This document shows positions 43,545 to 52,758 of a stretch of DNA of 58,155 bases, in pieces (the stretch's first letter is position 1; every line of letters begins with the position of its first letter). Made by a program: the position numbers and the translations under genes. Below the pieces are notes generated by a model, which ran no database searches, was not told the DNA's origin, and saw nothing but the letters and a program-made list of their open reading frames with translations. Location: the NCBI GenBank assembly GCA_014190095.1, contig BJFW01000003.1, positions 1 to 58,155 of the forward strand. Reading direction: 5' to 3'. The stretch is from Actinomycetes bacterium. GTDB taxonomy: Bacteria; Actinomycetota; Acidimicrobiia; Acidimicrobiales; Ilumatobacteraceae.

Positions 43545-43829
43545 ATGTCCACTACCCCTAGTTCAGAACGCCCTCTTTCAGCATTGCCTTCCATTCGCGC
43601 CCGAGCAATTGCATTTGCTGGCATCCTCATCTCAGGAATCGCCGGCGCAATCATGGGTTACCTCATAGTGGATGTGCAGTGCTCAGGATCATGCGCGATT
43701 CCCACCGGAATAGGAATGTTCATTGGATCCTTGATTGGTGCATCAGGTATGAGCGTTGTTGCCGTACTTGCATTGCGTGCAATCGGAGAATGGCGTGAGC
43801 TTGCAGACAAGGAAACCCGCACCTCGTGA
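43545..43829 (+). CDS. Small two-helix membrane protein of unknown function
   Basis: 94 residues with two glycine-rich membrane helices (ARAIAFAGILISGIAGAIMG and TGIGMFIGSLIGASGMSVV) linked by a short loop with two cysteines (QCSGSC). The open frame extends far upstream, but that part is antisense to dinB; the ATG at 43545 lies 6 nt after a TACGCT box. Its stop overlaps the next gene's GTG (GTGA). No family recognised. Confidence 0.7.
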   Translation: MSTTPSSERPLSALPSIRARAIAFAGILISGIAGAIMGYLIVDVQCSGSCAIPTGIGMFIGSLIGASGMSVVAVLALRAIGEWRELADKETRTS

Positions 43830-44620
43830 ACCTTGCGAATGAACTACTTCTCGTTGCAAGTGACCTCGCTCGTGCAGCGGGCGACATGGCACTTGCTGGT
43901 CGCAGGGCTGGACTGCAAAATGTGCAAACAAAATCAACAGCCACCGACATGGTCACCGAATTTGATCGCGCCTCAGAGAAGCTCATCGTGGAGGGCATGC
44001 GCGATCGTCGTCCACTCGATGCCATTGTTGGCGAAGAGGGTGCATCAGTTGCAGGAACGAGCGGCATCACCTGGTACATCGACCCAATTGATGGCACGAC
44101 GAACTTTCTGTACGACCTGCCATCTTGGGCAGTGTCAATCGGAGCGGAAGACAACAATGGCCCGCTCGCTGGAGTCGTATATATACCTGCGCTTGGCGAA
44201 ATGTTTTCTGCAACGCGTGGCGGTGGTGCGTTCTTAAACGGCTCACCAATTCGTTCAAACATCATCTCCGACGTATCCCAAGCATTGGTCTGTACCGGGT
44301 TCAGCTACTCGGCAGAGCAACGCACCATTCAGGCACAACGGGTTTCCAAGTTCATCCACCAGATTCGTGATATTCGTCGCGCAGGTGCCGCGGCAATTGA
44401 CCTGTGCTTTGTTGCATGCGGACGCATCGATGCGTATTTTGAAGAGAACCTCCACCAGTGGGACATCGCTGCTGGCATCCTGATTGCTCATGAGGCAGGC
44501 TGCCGAAGTGGCGATTTTGCGGGCAATGCCCCAAGACCTGCCGAAATACTCACCACTGCCCCAGCCATATTTGACCAGCTCTCAGGTCTGATCATGGCTG
44601 CAAGCGCAGAGAGAGAGTAA
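43826..44620 (+). CDS. Inositol monophosphatase-family phosphatase
   Basis: 264 residues with the family metal motifs GEEG (69-72), DPIDGTTNF (86-94) and WDIAAGILIAHEAG near the C-terminus. It is a Mg-dependent, Li-sensitive phosphatase; substrates in actinobacteria include inositol phosphate, histidinol phosphate and fructose bisphosphate, so the name is kept broad. Inositol phosphatase would supply mycothiol and phosphatidylinositol synthesis, which fits MshC in this genome. GTG start overlaps the preceding stop. Confidence 0.88.
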   Translation: MNLANELLLVASDLARAAGDMALAGRRAGLQNVQTKSTATDMVTEFDRASEKLIVEGMRDRRPLDAIVGEEGASVAGTSGITWYIDPIDGTTNFLYDLPSWAVSIGAEDNNGPLAGVVYIPALGEMFSATRGGGAFLNGSPIRSNIISDVSQALVCTGFSYSAEQRTIQAQRVSKFIHQIRDIRRAGAAAIDLCFVACGRIDAYFEENLHQWDIAAGILIAHEAGCRSGDFAGNAPRPAEILTTAPAIFDQLSGLIMAASAERE

Positions 44621-44625
44621 ACATT

Positions 44626-45312
44626 GTGACTGTGGGTATTCGCGTATTAGCCGTTGAAGACGACGAGCGAATTCGCGCCTCCGTCAAGCTCGCACTTGAA
44701 GACGAAGGTTGGATTGTTGACGAAGCTGCAAGCGGCGAAGACGCAATTGCCATCTTCTCCAAACACCCAGCCGATGTAGTGCTGATCGACATCATGCTTC
44801 CTGGCATCGACGGCTTTGAATTGTGTCGCAATATTCGCAAATCAAGCGACGTCCCAATTGTCATGGTGACTGCGCGCGCAGATACTCACGACGTCGTTGC
44901 TGGTCTTGAAGCAGGAGCCGACGACTACCTCACTAAGCCATTTGCGCCTAAAGAACTTGCTGCTCGCATCCGTGCATTGTTGCGGCGAGTTCGCCCGTCT
45001 AAGCCAGGCCACTCTAAGTTGGTGTTTGGCAACCTGGAAATCATTCCCGATGAAGGAAAAGTACTTCTCGATAACGCAGAAGTCGAACTCACAAAAACTG
45101 AATTCCGATTGCTCTGCGAACTTGCCAACGATCCGGGTGGAGTGTTCAGTCGCGAATTACTGCTTGACAAAGTGTGGGGATACGGATACTTCGGAGACGG
45201 TCGCTTAGTGGACGTTCATATCCGACGTTTACGCATGAAGGTCGAGACCGATCCAGCTAACCCCACACATGTGGTTACGGTTCGCGGGCTTGGCTATCGC
45301 TTGCAATCGTGA
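44626..45312 (+). CDS. OmpR-family response regulator, MtrA-like
   Basis: A 228-residue regulator: receiver domain with acidic pocket EDDE (11-14), phosphoacceptor D55 in LIDIMLPG, T82 and K104, and a winged-helix DNA-binding domain (LTKTEFRLLCELA to RGLGYRLQS). It pairs with the adjacent kinase. The order regulator, kinase, small lipoprotein mirrors mtrA-mtrB-lpqB, which controls wall and division genes in actinobacteria. GTG start at 44626, or at 44632. Confidence 0.9.
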   Translation: MTVGIRVLAVEDDERIRASVKLALEDEGWIVDEAASGEDAIAIFSKHPADVVLIDIMLPGIDGFELCRNIRKSSDVPIVMVTARADTHDVVAGLEAGADDYLTKPFAPKELAARIRALLRRVRPSKPGHSKLVFGNLEIIPDEGKVLLDNAEVELTKTEFRLLCELANDPGGVFSRELLLDKVWGYGYFGDGRLVDVHIRRLRMKVETDPANPTHVVTVRGLGYRLQS

Positions 45313-46823
45313 CCGATATCTTCTCTGACGAATCCAACACCCGGTACCGCCTTAACCGCACGCGCAAACTTATTCGAACTTTGGTACATCGATTACGGCC
45401 GCGAAGAATTGGCTTGCGAAATCGAATATTACTGATCTTCGTTATTGGGGCACTATTGCTCTCTAGCGTTCTTGCAATAGTGACATATTCATTTACACGA
45501 TCAAATCTTGTTGAACAGCGTGTATCAACGGAGACCAACCAAGCCGTCACGAACGCTCGGCGAACTCAAAATGATCTCATTCGATCATCCACTGAAGTTT
45601 TACTTGCACTTGATCAGGGAGGGATCGCCCATCGAATGATCTACTTTGATAACACGTGGACAAGTAGTAGCCCACTGTTTTCCCCTCAGATGATTCCTCC
45701 GGCTCTCTTGCAGCGAGTGCAACGCGATCAAAAAGCAGCAACCATGATCGTGGACAGCCTGAAAGGTCAGGCACTCGTTGTTGGAATTCCACTTCCTCGT
45801 ATTAACGCAATGTATTTCGAATATGACAACTTGCGAGAAGTACGTGATGCATTGCAAAGTGTTCGATTGGCACTTGCACTTGCAGCAATTACCACCACAT
45901 TCGTAGGTATTGCCCTTGGCGTGTTTGCTTCCCGACGCGCGGTGCGACCTCTAGCTAATGCCGCACAAGCGGCACGCGCGATAGCCGATGGAAGACTAGA
46001 AACTCGTCTTGAGCCTACGGATGACCCAGATATGCAGGCTCTCACTTCGGCATTCAACGACATGGTGACAACCCTGCAAGAACGGGTTGAACGCGACGCT
46101 CGCTTCACTTCAGATGTCAGCCACGAATTGCGAAGTCCTCTCATGACGCTGGCCGCGTCTGTACAGGTACTTGAATCCCGACGTGACGATCTTCCAGAAC
46201 GGTCACAGGCTGCACTCGACTTACTGTCGAGCGATGTTGCCCGATTCCAGGGCCTTGTTGAGGATTTGCTTGAAATTTCGCGGTTTGATGCAGGTGCTAT
46301 TCGACTCGTGCTCGAGCCCCTATCACTCTTTGAATTCATCAAGCAAGCGGTTTCGGTTAGCAGCCTTCCTCGGACCGAAATTCGCTGCGATGATGTAGCG
46401 GCCCTTGTTGCCATTCGTGGAGATAAGCGACGGTTAGCACGCGTCATCGCAAACCTCATTGACAATGCACGAATTCACAGTAGCGGTAAACCAAAAATTG
46501 TCATTCAACTTGCCGACGAAGAGCCACCGACAACCAACGTGTGGATCATTGTTGAAGATGACGGCGACGGCTTAATTGAAGGAGAGTTCAATAAAATTTT
46601 TGAGCGCTTCTCGCGTGGTGGTGCTGCCGGAAGACGTGCCGGAACTGAAGGTGCTGGCCTAGGGCTTGCTTTGGCCCGGGAACACGTGACACTGCATCGT
46701 GGCAGAATTTGGGCAGAGAACCGCGCAGATGGAATTCGAGGCGCGCGTTTTATTGTTGAATTACCAATCGACACCGCATATATGATCGACGAGCACGCTA
46801 ATGATGAGCACCCACATGAGTAA
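45309..46823 (+). CDS. Sensor histidine kinase, MtrB-like
   Basis: 504 residues: membrane helices at about 39-62 and 186-208 enclosing an extracellular sensor region of about 120 residues, HAMP (209-262), HisKA with phospho-His272 in SDVSHELRSP, and HATPase with N box NLIDNARIHS, DDGDGL and GAGLGLALA. The GTG overlaps the regulator stop (GTGA). The last residues are acidic and histidine rich (DEHANDEHPHE). The lipoprotein gene overlaps its 3' end. Confidence 0.92.
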   Translation: MTDIFSDESNTRYRLNRTRKLIRTLVHRLRPRRIGLRNRILLIFVIGALLLSSVLAIVTYSFTRSNLVEQRVSTETNQAVTNARRTQNDLIRSSTEVLLALDQGGIAHRMIYFDNTWTSSSPLFSPQMIPPALLQRVQRDQKAATMIVDSLKGQALVVGIPLPRINAMYFEYDNLREVRDALQSVRLALALAAITTTFVGIALGVFASRRAVRPLANAAQAARAIADGRLETRLEPTDDPDMQALTSAFNDMVTTLQERVERDARFTSDVSHELRSPLMTLAASVQVLESRRDDLPERSQAALDLLSSDVARFQGLVEDLLEISRFDAGAIRLVLEPLSLFEFIKQAVSVSSLPRTEIRCDDVAALVAIRGDKRRLARVIANLIDNARIHSSGKPKIVIQLADEEPPTTNVWIIVEDDGDGLIEGEFNKIFERFSRGGAAGRRAGTEGAGLGLALAREHVTLHRGRIWAENRADGIRGARFIVELPIDTAYMIDEHANDEHPHE

Positions 46824-46962
46824 TACTTCGCTTCGCTTGCGAACCATGCTGCTCGCTGCATTGATCATTGCATTTCCCCTTCTTGGCTCGTGTGGCATTC
46901 CGACCGATGACCGACCTCGTGATATTGACCCATCGCAGCAGAGCAACTTGAATAAGCCATGA
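46816..46962 (+). CDS. Very small lipoprotein (48 residues) at the lpqB position
   Basis: The ATG at 46816 lies inside the end of the kinase gene and the TGA overlaps the glpK ATG (ATGA). The product has a basic start, a hydrophobic core (MLLAALIIAFPLLGSC) with lipobox LGSC, and a mature part of only about 23 residues starting CGIPTDDRPRDIDPSQQ. That start resembles the N-terminus of LpqB/GerMN lipoproteins, which normally follow mtrB and have several hundred residues. Either LpqB has shrunk to its anchor here, or this is a separate micro-lipoprotein. Confidence 0.75.
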   Translation: MSNTSLRLRTMLLAALIIAFPLLGSCGIPTDDRPRDIDPSQQSNLNKP

Positions 46963-48434
46963 GCACATCTGCTGTCGTCATTGCGATTGATGCAGGAACA
47001 ACCGGAATCCGATCACGTGCTGTATTCGCAGATGGCAGGCCATCGGTTTCGGCATATCAAGAATTCACTCAGTACTTTCCTACTCCGGGCTGGGTGGAAC
47101 ACGACGCAAACGAAATTTGGAATGCTGTACACGAAACGTTAAGCACCGTCATTGCCCAAGTCAATCTGCCAATTTCTGCCATTGGTATCACCAATCAACG
47201 TGAAACTGTTGTCGCATGGGACAAGCTGACAGGTAAGCCGTACGGCAAAGCGATCGTATGGCAAGACCGACGTACCGCAGATCGCTGTGCCGAACTTGCT
47301 TCAGAGCTTCCACTCGTGCGGACAAAATCTGGTCTCGTTCTCGATCCGTACTTTTCTGGCTCAAAAATGGAATGGCTGTTGGTACATGGCAACGTACCTG
47401 TCACTTCGAACCTTGCACTCGGCACCATTGACAGCTGGATCGTCTGGAATCTCACGCAGGGTGCTTCGTTTGTTACCGACGCTTCAAATGCAAGCCGCAC
47501 CATGCTGTTCGATATCACCACAATGCAATGGAGCACAGAACTCTGTTCATTGTTTGGTGTTCCGATGCATGCATTACCTACAGTTGTTCCATCAAGTGGC
47601 CGCGCAGGTGTAACCACCGCGACTGCTGGTATTCCTGCTGGAATTCCTATTTCAGGAATTGCAGGCGACCAACAGGCCGCTTTATTTGGCCAGGCATGCT
47701 TCCAAACAGGAAGCAGCAAGAACACCTATGGCACGGGGAGTTTCGTGCTCATGAACGTAGGCACCACTTGCCCTCCGCCCACAGAAGGAATGCTCACCAC
47801 CGTTGCTTGGGATTTGGGCACTGGCGAAACCACATACGCACTTGAAGGCGCAATCTTTGTGACTGGTAGCGCTATTCAATGGCTTCGTGATGGCATCAAC
47901 ATCATTGATCACGCTTCACAAATTGGTCCACTTGCAGAATCCGTACCAAACTCTGGCGGAGTTGTGGTTGTTCCAGCATTCACCGGACTGGGAAGCCCGT
48001 GGTGGGACCCATACGCCCGTGGCGCAATTCTTGGCATTACGCGTGGAACGACGAGTGCACACATTGCACGCGCTGTTGTTGAATCGATTGCATATCAAAC
48101 ACGTGATGTCGTGGATGCCATGTCCAGTGCTGCTGGCGTATCTGTTACCGATATGCGGGTCGATGGTGGTGCGGCAGTGATGAACATTCTGTTGCAACTG
48201 CAAGCCAATCAACTTGGAGTCAACGTGCTTCGTCCACGCGAATTGGAAACCACGGCGATGGGTGCTGCATATCTTGCAGGACTTGCTGAAGGAGTGTGGC
48301 CGTCTCTGCAGTCAGTTACCGATGCATGGCAACTTGATCAGCAGTTTGCACCTGCCCTTTGCGGATCTGAGTCAAACGATTACGAGCTGTGGAAGCGCGC
48401 TGTGAGCCGTTCGCTGCAGTGGGCTCGCGACTAA
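46959..48434 (+). CDS. glpK: Glycerol kinase
   Basis: A 491-residue FGGY-family kinase: IDAGTTGIRSRAV at the ATP site, ITNQRETVVAWD, IVWQDRRTADRC, GIAGDQQAALFGQ and GTGSFVLMNVG, with the late FGGY region DMRVDGGAAVM. It phosphorylates glycerol to glycerol-3-phosphate for lipid synthesis or catabolism. It is translationally coupled to the small lipoprotein, an unusual place outside a glp operon. It ends with a 4-nt convergent overlap with the GMC gene. Confidence 0.93.
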   Translation: MSTSAVVIAIDAGTTGIRSRAVFADGRPSVSAYQEFTQYFPTPGWVEHDANEIWNAVHETLSTVIAQVNLPISAIGITNQRETVVAWDKLTGKPYGKAIVWQDRRTADRCAELASELPLVRTKSGLVLDPYFSGSKMEWLLVHGNVPVTSNLALGTIDSWIVWNLTQGASFVTDASNASRTMLFDITTMQWSTELCSLFGVPMHALPTVVPSSGRAGVTTATAGIPAGIPISGIAGDQQAALFGQACFQTGSSKNTYGTGSFVLMNVGTTCPPPTEGMLTTVAWDLGTGETTYALEGAIFVTGSAIQWLRDGINIIDHASQIGPLAESVPNSGGVVVVPAFTGLGSPWWDPYARGAILGITRGTTSAHIARAVVESIAYQTRDVVDAMSSAAGVSVTDMRVDGGAAVMNILLQLQANQLGVNVLRPRELETTAMGAAYLAGLAEGVWPSLQSVTDAWQLDQQFAPALCGSESNDYELWKRAVSRSLQWARD

Positions 48435-49735
48435 CTCGATTCGCTCAGCGTTTCAAGCAACATTTCACTCACCCGATTGGCAACCATCACCACAGGTAAG
48501 TGCGTGTTTGCACGTGGCAAGGTTGGCAAAATCGACGCGTCGCACAGCCACAAGTTTTGACACTCAATTACTTCTGCTCGTGCGTTGACTACGGCCATGT
48601 CGTCGCTACTGTTACCCATTGCGCACGAACATGCAGCATGTGAATAAGCGCCGACTTGCCGCAACACCCAATTATCAATTTCGTTGTCTGTTGCATCGCT
48701 TAACCACTGCGCAGGTGTTCCATCGGTGTCGCTCAATACTGCACCCGCAATTCGGCTCACTGAATTGGAACTTGCCAATTTGTATGTAAACCGCGCAGCG
48801 TCGCGCATGGCTTCTCGGTCGCGCTCATCGCTGAGTTGGTTGAACATCGCGACCCCAGTGCCAGATGCCAAGTCGTACTTCACTTCGCCACGTGAATACA
48901 CGCGCATCACACCCGCAATTAATGCTCCGAACATTCCTGACTCGTCTGTTTCATTCAACGACAACACATGAATATCTGCATTGCCCTTCTGAGACGAAGT
49001 TCGAACGTTTGCGCCAATTCGTATTGCCGACTGCTGTTGTTGCCGCAATGCCATAGTCATTGCAAATGATGGGTGGTCTTGAAGACCAACACCAATACCT
49101 GGTCGATCAATGCCGCTGCGGCGCAGCAGTACCGGCGTTGCGAGAGCGCCCGCACACACCACGACACCTCGCGCTTCTATGTACTCCCCGCCTGCAAGTC
49201 GCACACCAACAGCACGCGCTGCCTCCATAACTACAGAGTCGACGACTGCATTAACACGAACCGACATATTGGTTTGATTTCCCAGTGGCGCTAAATAAGT
49301 TTCCAGCACGCTGTGACGCACACCATTTCTCATGGTGAGAGAGCAGAAGCCTGCTCCCTGATTGCTGTACGAATCACGTGCCACGTGTTCACCTCGCGGA
49401 ATTCCTGCAGCAACCGCAGCCTCAACAAGCGCTACATCAACTTGACCCGCTTCGCTTGGTTGAACTGCGTGCAAGATATCGGGCATCGCAGCAAACGTTT
49501 TGCGCGCGGCATCCCAGTTCCAACCAGTACATCGAAAGTCACGCTCCCATTCGTAGTCATCGTGCATTCCCGTCATGCCAACCATGTAATTGCGCAACGA
49601 ACTTCCACCAAGCGCACTACGCGACTCCAGTAACAACACTGAAATTGAAGGATCCGCGGCCAATCGGGACGCCACAACCACTCCACCCGAACCTGCACCC
49701 ACCACCACTATTGGTAGTTGGTTACGTGCCGACAT
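48431..49735 (-). CDS. GMC-family FAD oxidoreductase
   Basis: 434 residues with an N-terminal FAD loop VVVGAGSGGVVVASRL (10-25) and a late CDASILPTLPRANTHLPVVM typical of the GMC (choline/glucose dehydrogenase) family. At 434 residues it is about 100 shorter than usual members, with a reduced substrate domain. The His of the active-site HxxG..N region (SHAACSCAMG) is present. Substrate unknown. Last gene of the moxR operon, 5 nt after the phosphatase. Confidence 0.85.
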   Translation of the reverse strand: MSARNQLPIVVVGAGSGGVVVASRLAADPSISVLLLESRSALGGSSLRNYMVGMTGMHDDYEWERDFRCTGWNWDAARKTFAAMPDILHAVQPSEAGQVDVALVEAAVAAGIPRGEHVARDSYSNQGAGFCSLTMRNGVRHSVLETYLAPLGNQTNMSVRVNAVVDSVVMEAARAVGVRLAGGEYIEARGVVVCAGALATPVLLRRSGIDRPGIGVGLQDHPSFAMTMALRQQQQSAIRIGANVRTSSQKGNADIHVLSLNETDESGMFGALIAGVMRVYSRGEVKYDLASGTGVAMFNQLSDERDREAMRDAARFTYKLASSNSVSRIAGAVLSDTDGTPAQWLSDATDNEIDNWVLRQVGAYSHAACSCAMGNSSDDMAVVNARAEVIECQNLWLCDASILPTLPRANTHLPVVMVANRVSEMLLETLSESS

Positions 49736-49740
49736 TGCGC

Positions 49741-50394
49741 TTACGAGTTGTTGGTTGCCAAAGGCAAACCATGCAGGTGAGCATGGTCGTTATATCGAAT
49801 CAGTGCAAAATGTCCTGCACGAACCTCTACCAATTCGGTGATTGAGCAATTCTTGGTGTGCACCTCAAATGCGCCAGTGGCTGGTGTTTGCATGGTCAGT
49901 CTCAATACAGCATCAACCACGCCACCATGACATGCGACCAGCACTGACTTACCGGGATACTTGCGCAACAGAGTTGACAACGAACCCGACACTCGTGAAT
50001 GAAACTGGGCAATGGTCTCTCCGCCCGGGAAGAACTCTGCATGCGGATCTGCGCTCCAGTCGGGCGGACCATGACGACGTACGAATTCATCAAAGGTCAA
50101 TCCGTCACATTCTGGACCTGGATCATGCTCACCGAAACCTGTGTCGATGTTGATGGGAAGGCTAGACAGCGCAGGAGCAATGATCTCAGCTGTCTCACGT
50201 GCGCGTGGAAAACCACTTGACATCAAAACATCAATCGAAAGTTCTTGTGTATGTGCCAGTCGATCACGCAGTCGTGCTGCTTGTAGTTTTCCCAATTCGG
50301 AAAGTCCATTACATGTGCGCGGTCCGCCAAGAATTCGATTGACCGTTACGTTCGACTCGCCGTGCCGCACCAGCACGATGCGGGTTTTACTCAT
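49741..50394 (-). CDS. Histidine phosphatase (phosphoglycerate-mutase-like) protein
   Basis: 217 residues with the RHGES motif (R10, H11, G12) giving the phospho-His nucleophile, SGFPRARETAEI with the second Arg, and VACHGGVV with the second His. Members range from cofactor-dependent mutases to general phosphatases; the extra loop before HGPPDW argues for a phosphatase. The start overlaps the stop of the VWA gene (ATGA). The context does not identify a substrate. Confidence 0.88.
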   Translation of the reverse strand: MSKTRIVLVRHGESNVTVNRILGGPRTCNGLSELGKLQAARLRDRLAHTQELSIDVLMSSGFPRARETAEIIAPALSSLPINIDTGFGEHDPGPECDGLTFDEFVRRHGPPDWSADPHAEFFPGGETIAQFHSRVSGSLSTLLRKYPGKSVLVACHGGVVDAVLRLTMQTPATGAFEVHTKNCSITELVEVRAGHFALIRYNDHAHLHGLPLATNNS

Positions 50395-51833
50395 ACCAAT
50401 TTTTCGACAAAGCCTTCAAGCTGTCGAAGATTGCGACACTCGTAGACGCCATCGGTGAAGCTGCCGTACTCACCCACTACCGAGTCACCAGTGTTCCAGT
50501 AACTCTTTGGTTCAGGATTCAGCCAGTACACGTGGCGTCCACGCTTTTGCATTTCTTTCACCACCCACGAACCAGTTGCGTGGTAGTTGTTCCGCGCATC
50601 ACCCAGCAACAAAATCGTGGTCTTCGAATTGATGTCTTTGCCGTAACGCTCCCAGAACACCTCGAAGGCGTGACCGTAGTCGGAGTGTCCATCCACCCAC
50701 ACCACATCGGCTTCGGTGTTCACGCGATGAATTGCGTCAGAAATGTCTTCAGTATTTTTGAAGTAGCTCGTCACTTCATCAATTCCGTCGATGAATACGA
50801 ACGAACGCACCTTTGAGAACTGTCCTTGAATGGCGTACACCAACATGAGTGTGAAGCGTGCAAATGCAGCGACGCTTCCCGAAATGTCTGCAACTACCAT
50901 CAACTCAGGTTTCGCTGGACGTGGGTACTTAAACTTCGGATCTGCAGGAACTCCGCCATAGCTGAGGGAGTGACGAACTGTATTACGAAAATCAAGTGGA
51001 CCTTTGCGTCCATGGCGGCGTTTACGGGCAAGTCGTGCAGCAAGCTTGCGCGTAAGTGGTTGCAGCGCCTTCTTTAGGCTTTGCATCTCGTCGCGGCTTG
51101 CGTGCATGAATTCGACATCTTCAGGCAATGGTTTGCGCAGTGTTTTTGCCATTGCTTCTGCGCCTCTGTCAGCAACAAGCTTGCGACGAATTTCTGCCTC
51201 TACTTCTTGCTTGAACTGCTCAATGCGACTTTCAAATTCATCTTTTTCGAGACGCAGCTCAAGATTGGTTAACTCTTCTGCAGCCTGTTGCTTATTCGCT
51301 TCCATCAACTTGTCAAGCATGTTGTCAAGGTCGAGGTTGCGCAGTGTGCGGTACAAGTAATAGGTGCCACCAACCGGACGACCGGGCTCCATACCGGCAA
51401 AACGTTGCACCGATTGCTTGGCCAATGCCTTCATCATCGCCTGATCGCCGTTCATCAACGCGTTCATCAACATTTGAGCAATTTCTTCGGGAGTAAGGCC
51501 GTCCATGCTCCCGCCGCTTTGGCCTTTGCCTTCGCCTTGCATCTGCAGGTCCTGCTGCTCGCGCCACAACTCGTCGTTTTCTTTACCGTCCTGCATAATG
51601 CTGTATTCAGGACCGCGCAGCGAAAAGTACACCTCAAAAATGGTTTCAAACGCGCGCCAATGGTTCTGGCTCTTCACCAACGTTGCGGCTAATGCGTATT
51701 TAAATGCGTCACGATCTTCTAGCGGAATTTCTTTGACCGCTTCCATCGCATCCAAGTTTTCGGTGAGGCTTACTGGCAAACCTGCATTGCGAAGTTCGAC
51801 AATAAAGCCCGACATCAAGTCGAGAACTGGCAT
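50391..51833 (-). CDS. VWA-domain protein (CoxE-like), partner of MoxR
   Basis: 480 residues. The N-terminal half is helical and charged with a Gln/Gly/Lys-rich stretch (near 90-110). The C-terminal half is a von Willebrand A domain with the metal-site motif DISGS in VVADISGSVAAFARF and a later GDARNNYH. Such proteins pair with MoxR AAA ATPases in metal insertion or complex assembly, as CoxD/CoxE do. No target enzyme genes adjoin, so the role is open. Confidence 0.9.
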   Translation of the reverse strand: MPVLDLMSGFIVELRNAGLPVSLTENLDAMEAVKEIPLEDRDAFKYALAATLVKSQNHWRAFETIFEVYFSLRGPEYSIMQDGKENDELWREQQDLQMQGEGKGQSGGSMDGLTPEEIAQMLMNALMNGDQAMMKALAKQSVQRFAGMEPGRPVGGTYYLYRTLRNLDLDNMLDKLMEANKQQAAEELTNLELRLEKDEFESRIEQFKQEVEAEIRRKLVADRGAEAMAKTLRKPLPEDVEFMHASRDEMQSLKKALQPLTRKLAARLARKRRHGRKGPLDFRNTVRHSLSYGGVPADPKFKYPRPAKPELMVVADISGSVAAFARFTLMLVYAIQGQFSKVRSFVFIDGIDEVTSYFKNTEDISDAIHRVNTEADVVWVDGHSDYGHAFEVFWERYGKDINSKTTILLLGDARNNYHATGSWVVKEMQKRGRHVYWLNPEPKSYWNTGDSVVGEYGSFTDGVYECRNLRQLEGFVEKLV

Positions 51834-51842
51834 CTCATCAAC

Positions 51843-52709
51843 TCACTTGTCAACCGACAGTTCCTTCGCCGCTTTGGCAATGTCCGTCTGGTACTTGAGA
51901 AGAATGTGCAATGTGTCTTTTGCTTCTTGAGCATCGATGTGATCGATGCCGAGCAAGATCAAGGTGCGTGCCCAGTCAAGTGTTTCACTCACTGAAGGCG
52001 CCTTCTTTAAATCGAGCTGACGGATACTGCGAACGATGCGGGCAATTTGGTCGGCGAGGTTCTCGGTAATTCCTTCAACCTTGGTAAGTACAATCTCTTT
52101 TTCACGGTCCATGTCTGGGTAGTCAATGTGCAAGAACAGACAACGGCGCTTCAACGCTTCAGACAATTCACGTGTGTTGTTTGAGGTGAGGAACACCATT
52201 GGAATTTGCTTTGCCGTAATGGTTCCAAGCTCTGGAATTGATACTTGATACTCAGACAAAATTTCGAGCAACAGTGCTTCAGTTTCAATTTCCACACGGT
52301 CTACTTCGTCTATCAACAACACCACTGGGTCGGTGCTGCTAATTGCTTCAAGCAATGGACGAGTAAGCAAGAACTCATCGCTGAAAATGTCGTCATGGAC
52401 TTCGCTCCATGAATCGCTTGACTTGTCAGCCTGAATGCGCAACAACTGCTTCTTGTAGTTCCACTCGTACAACGCCTTCGACTCATCGAGACCCTCGTAG
52501 CACTGCAAGCGAATCAAGCGAGCGTTCAGCATTTCAGACACGCTCTTTGCCAACTGGGTTTTACCCGTACCGGCTGGTCCTTCAACAAGGATTGGCTTGC
52601 CTAAACGCTGGGCCAAATAGACCACGCTGGCAATTCCGTCATCGGCCAAGTAGTTGACCTTCTTTAATCCGTCGCGGACTTCTTGCACTGATTCAAAGCT
52701 CTTGCCCAT
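51843..52709 (-). CDS. MoxR-family AAA+ ATPase
   Basis: About 288 residues: Walker A GPAGTGKT (44-51), Walker B VLLIDEVD (130-137), sensor FLTSNNTRELSEALKRRC and the MoxR C-terminal lid. It acts as a chaperone with the VWA partner, 9 nt downstream. The frame remains open to 52913 but the ATG at 52707-52709 follows TAGGGT and 7 nt, again a leaderless arrangement. It is divergent from murJ. Confidence 0.92.
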   Translation of the reverse strand: MGKSFESVQEVRDGLKKVNYLADDGIASVVYLAQRLGKPILVEGPAGTGKTQLAKSVSEMLNARLIRLQCYEGLDESKALYEWNYKKQLLRIQADKSSDSWSEVHDDIFSDEFLLTRPLLEAISSTDPVVLLIDEVDRVEIETEALLLEILSEYQVSIPELGTITAKQIPMVFLTSNNTRELSEALKRRCLFLHIDYPDMDREKEIVLTKVEGITENLADQIARIVRSIRQLDLKKAPSVSETLDWARTLILLGIDHIDAQEAKDTLHILLKYQTDIAKAAKELSVDK

Positions 52710-52716
52710 CCGAGCA

Positions 52717-52726
52717 ACCCTAGCGT
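52717..52726. promoter_or_regulatory. Bidirectional promoter core between moxR and murJ (ACCCTAGCGT)
   Basis: The minus strand reads TAGGGT (52722-52717), 7 nt before the moxR ATG. The plus strand reads TAGCGT (52721-52726), predicting a murJ transcript from about 52733. The two -10 boxes share the central TA (ANNNTANNNT). moxR would be leaderless, while murJ has a short leader with GGAG. Confidence 0.5.
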
Positions 52727-52758
52727 TTAGGGCCCTTACGCCTACGATGGAGATGCTC

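Noticed and set aside
45767-46465. 232-codon minus-strand frame opposite the histidine kinase
   Set aside because: The kinase motifs are unambiguous; the antisense product is Arg/Ser-rich shadow sequence.
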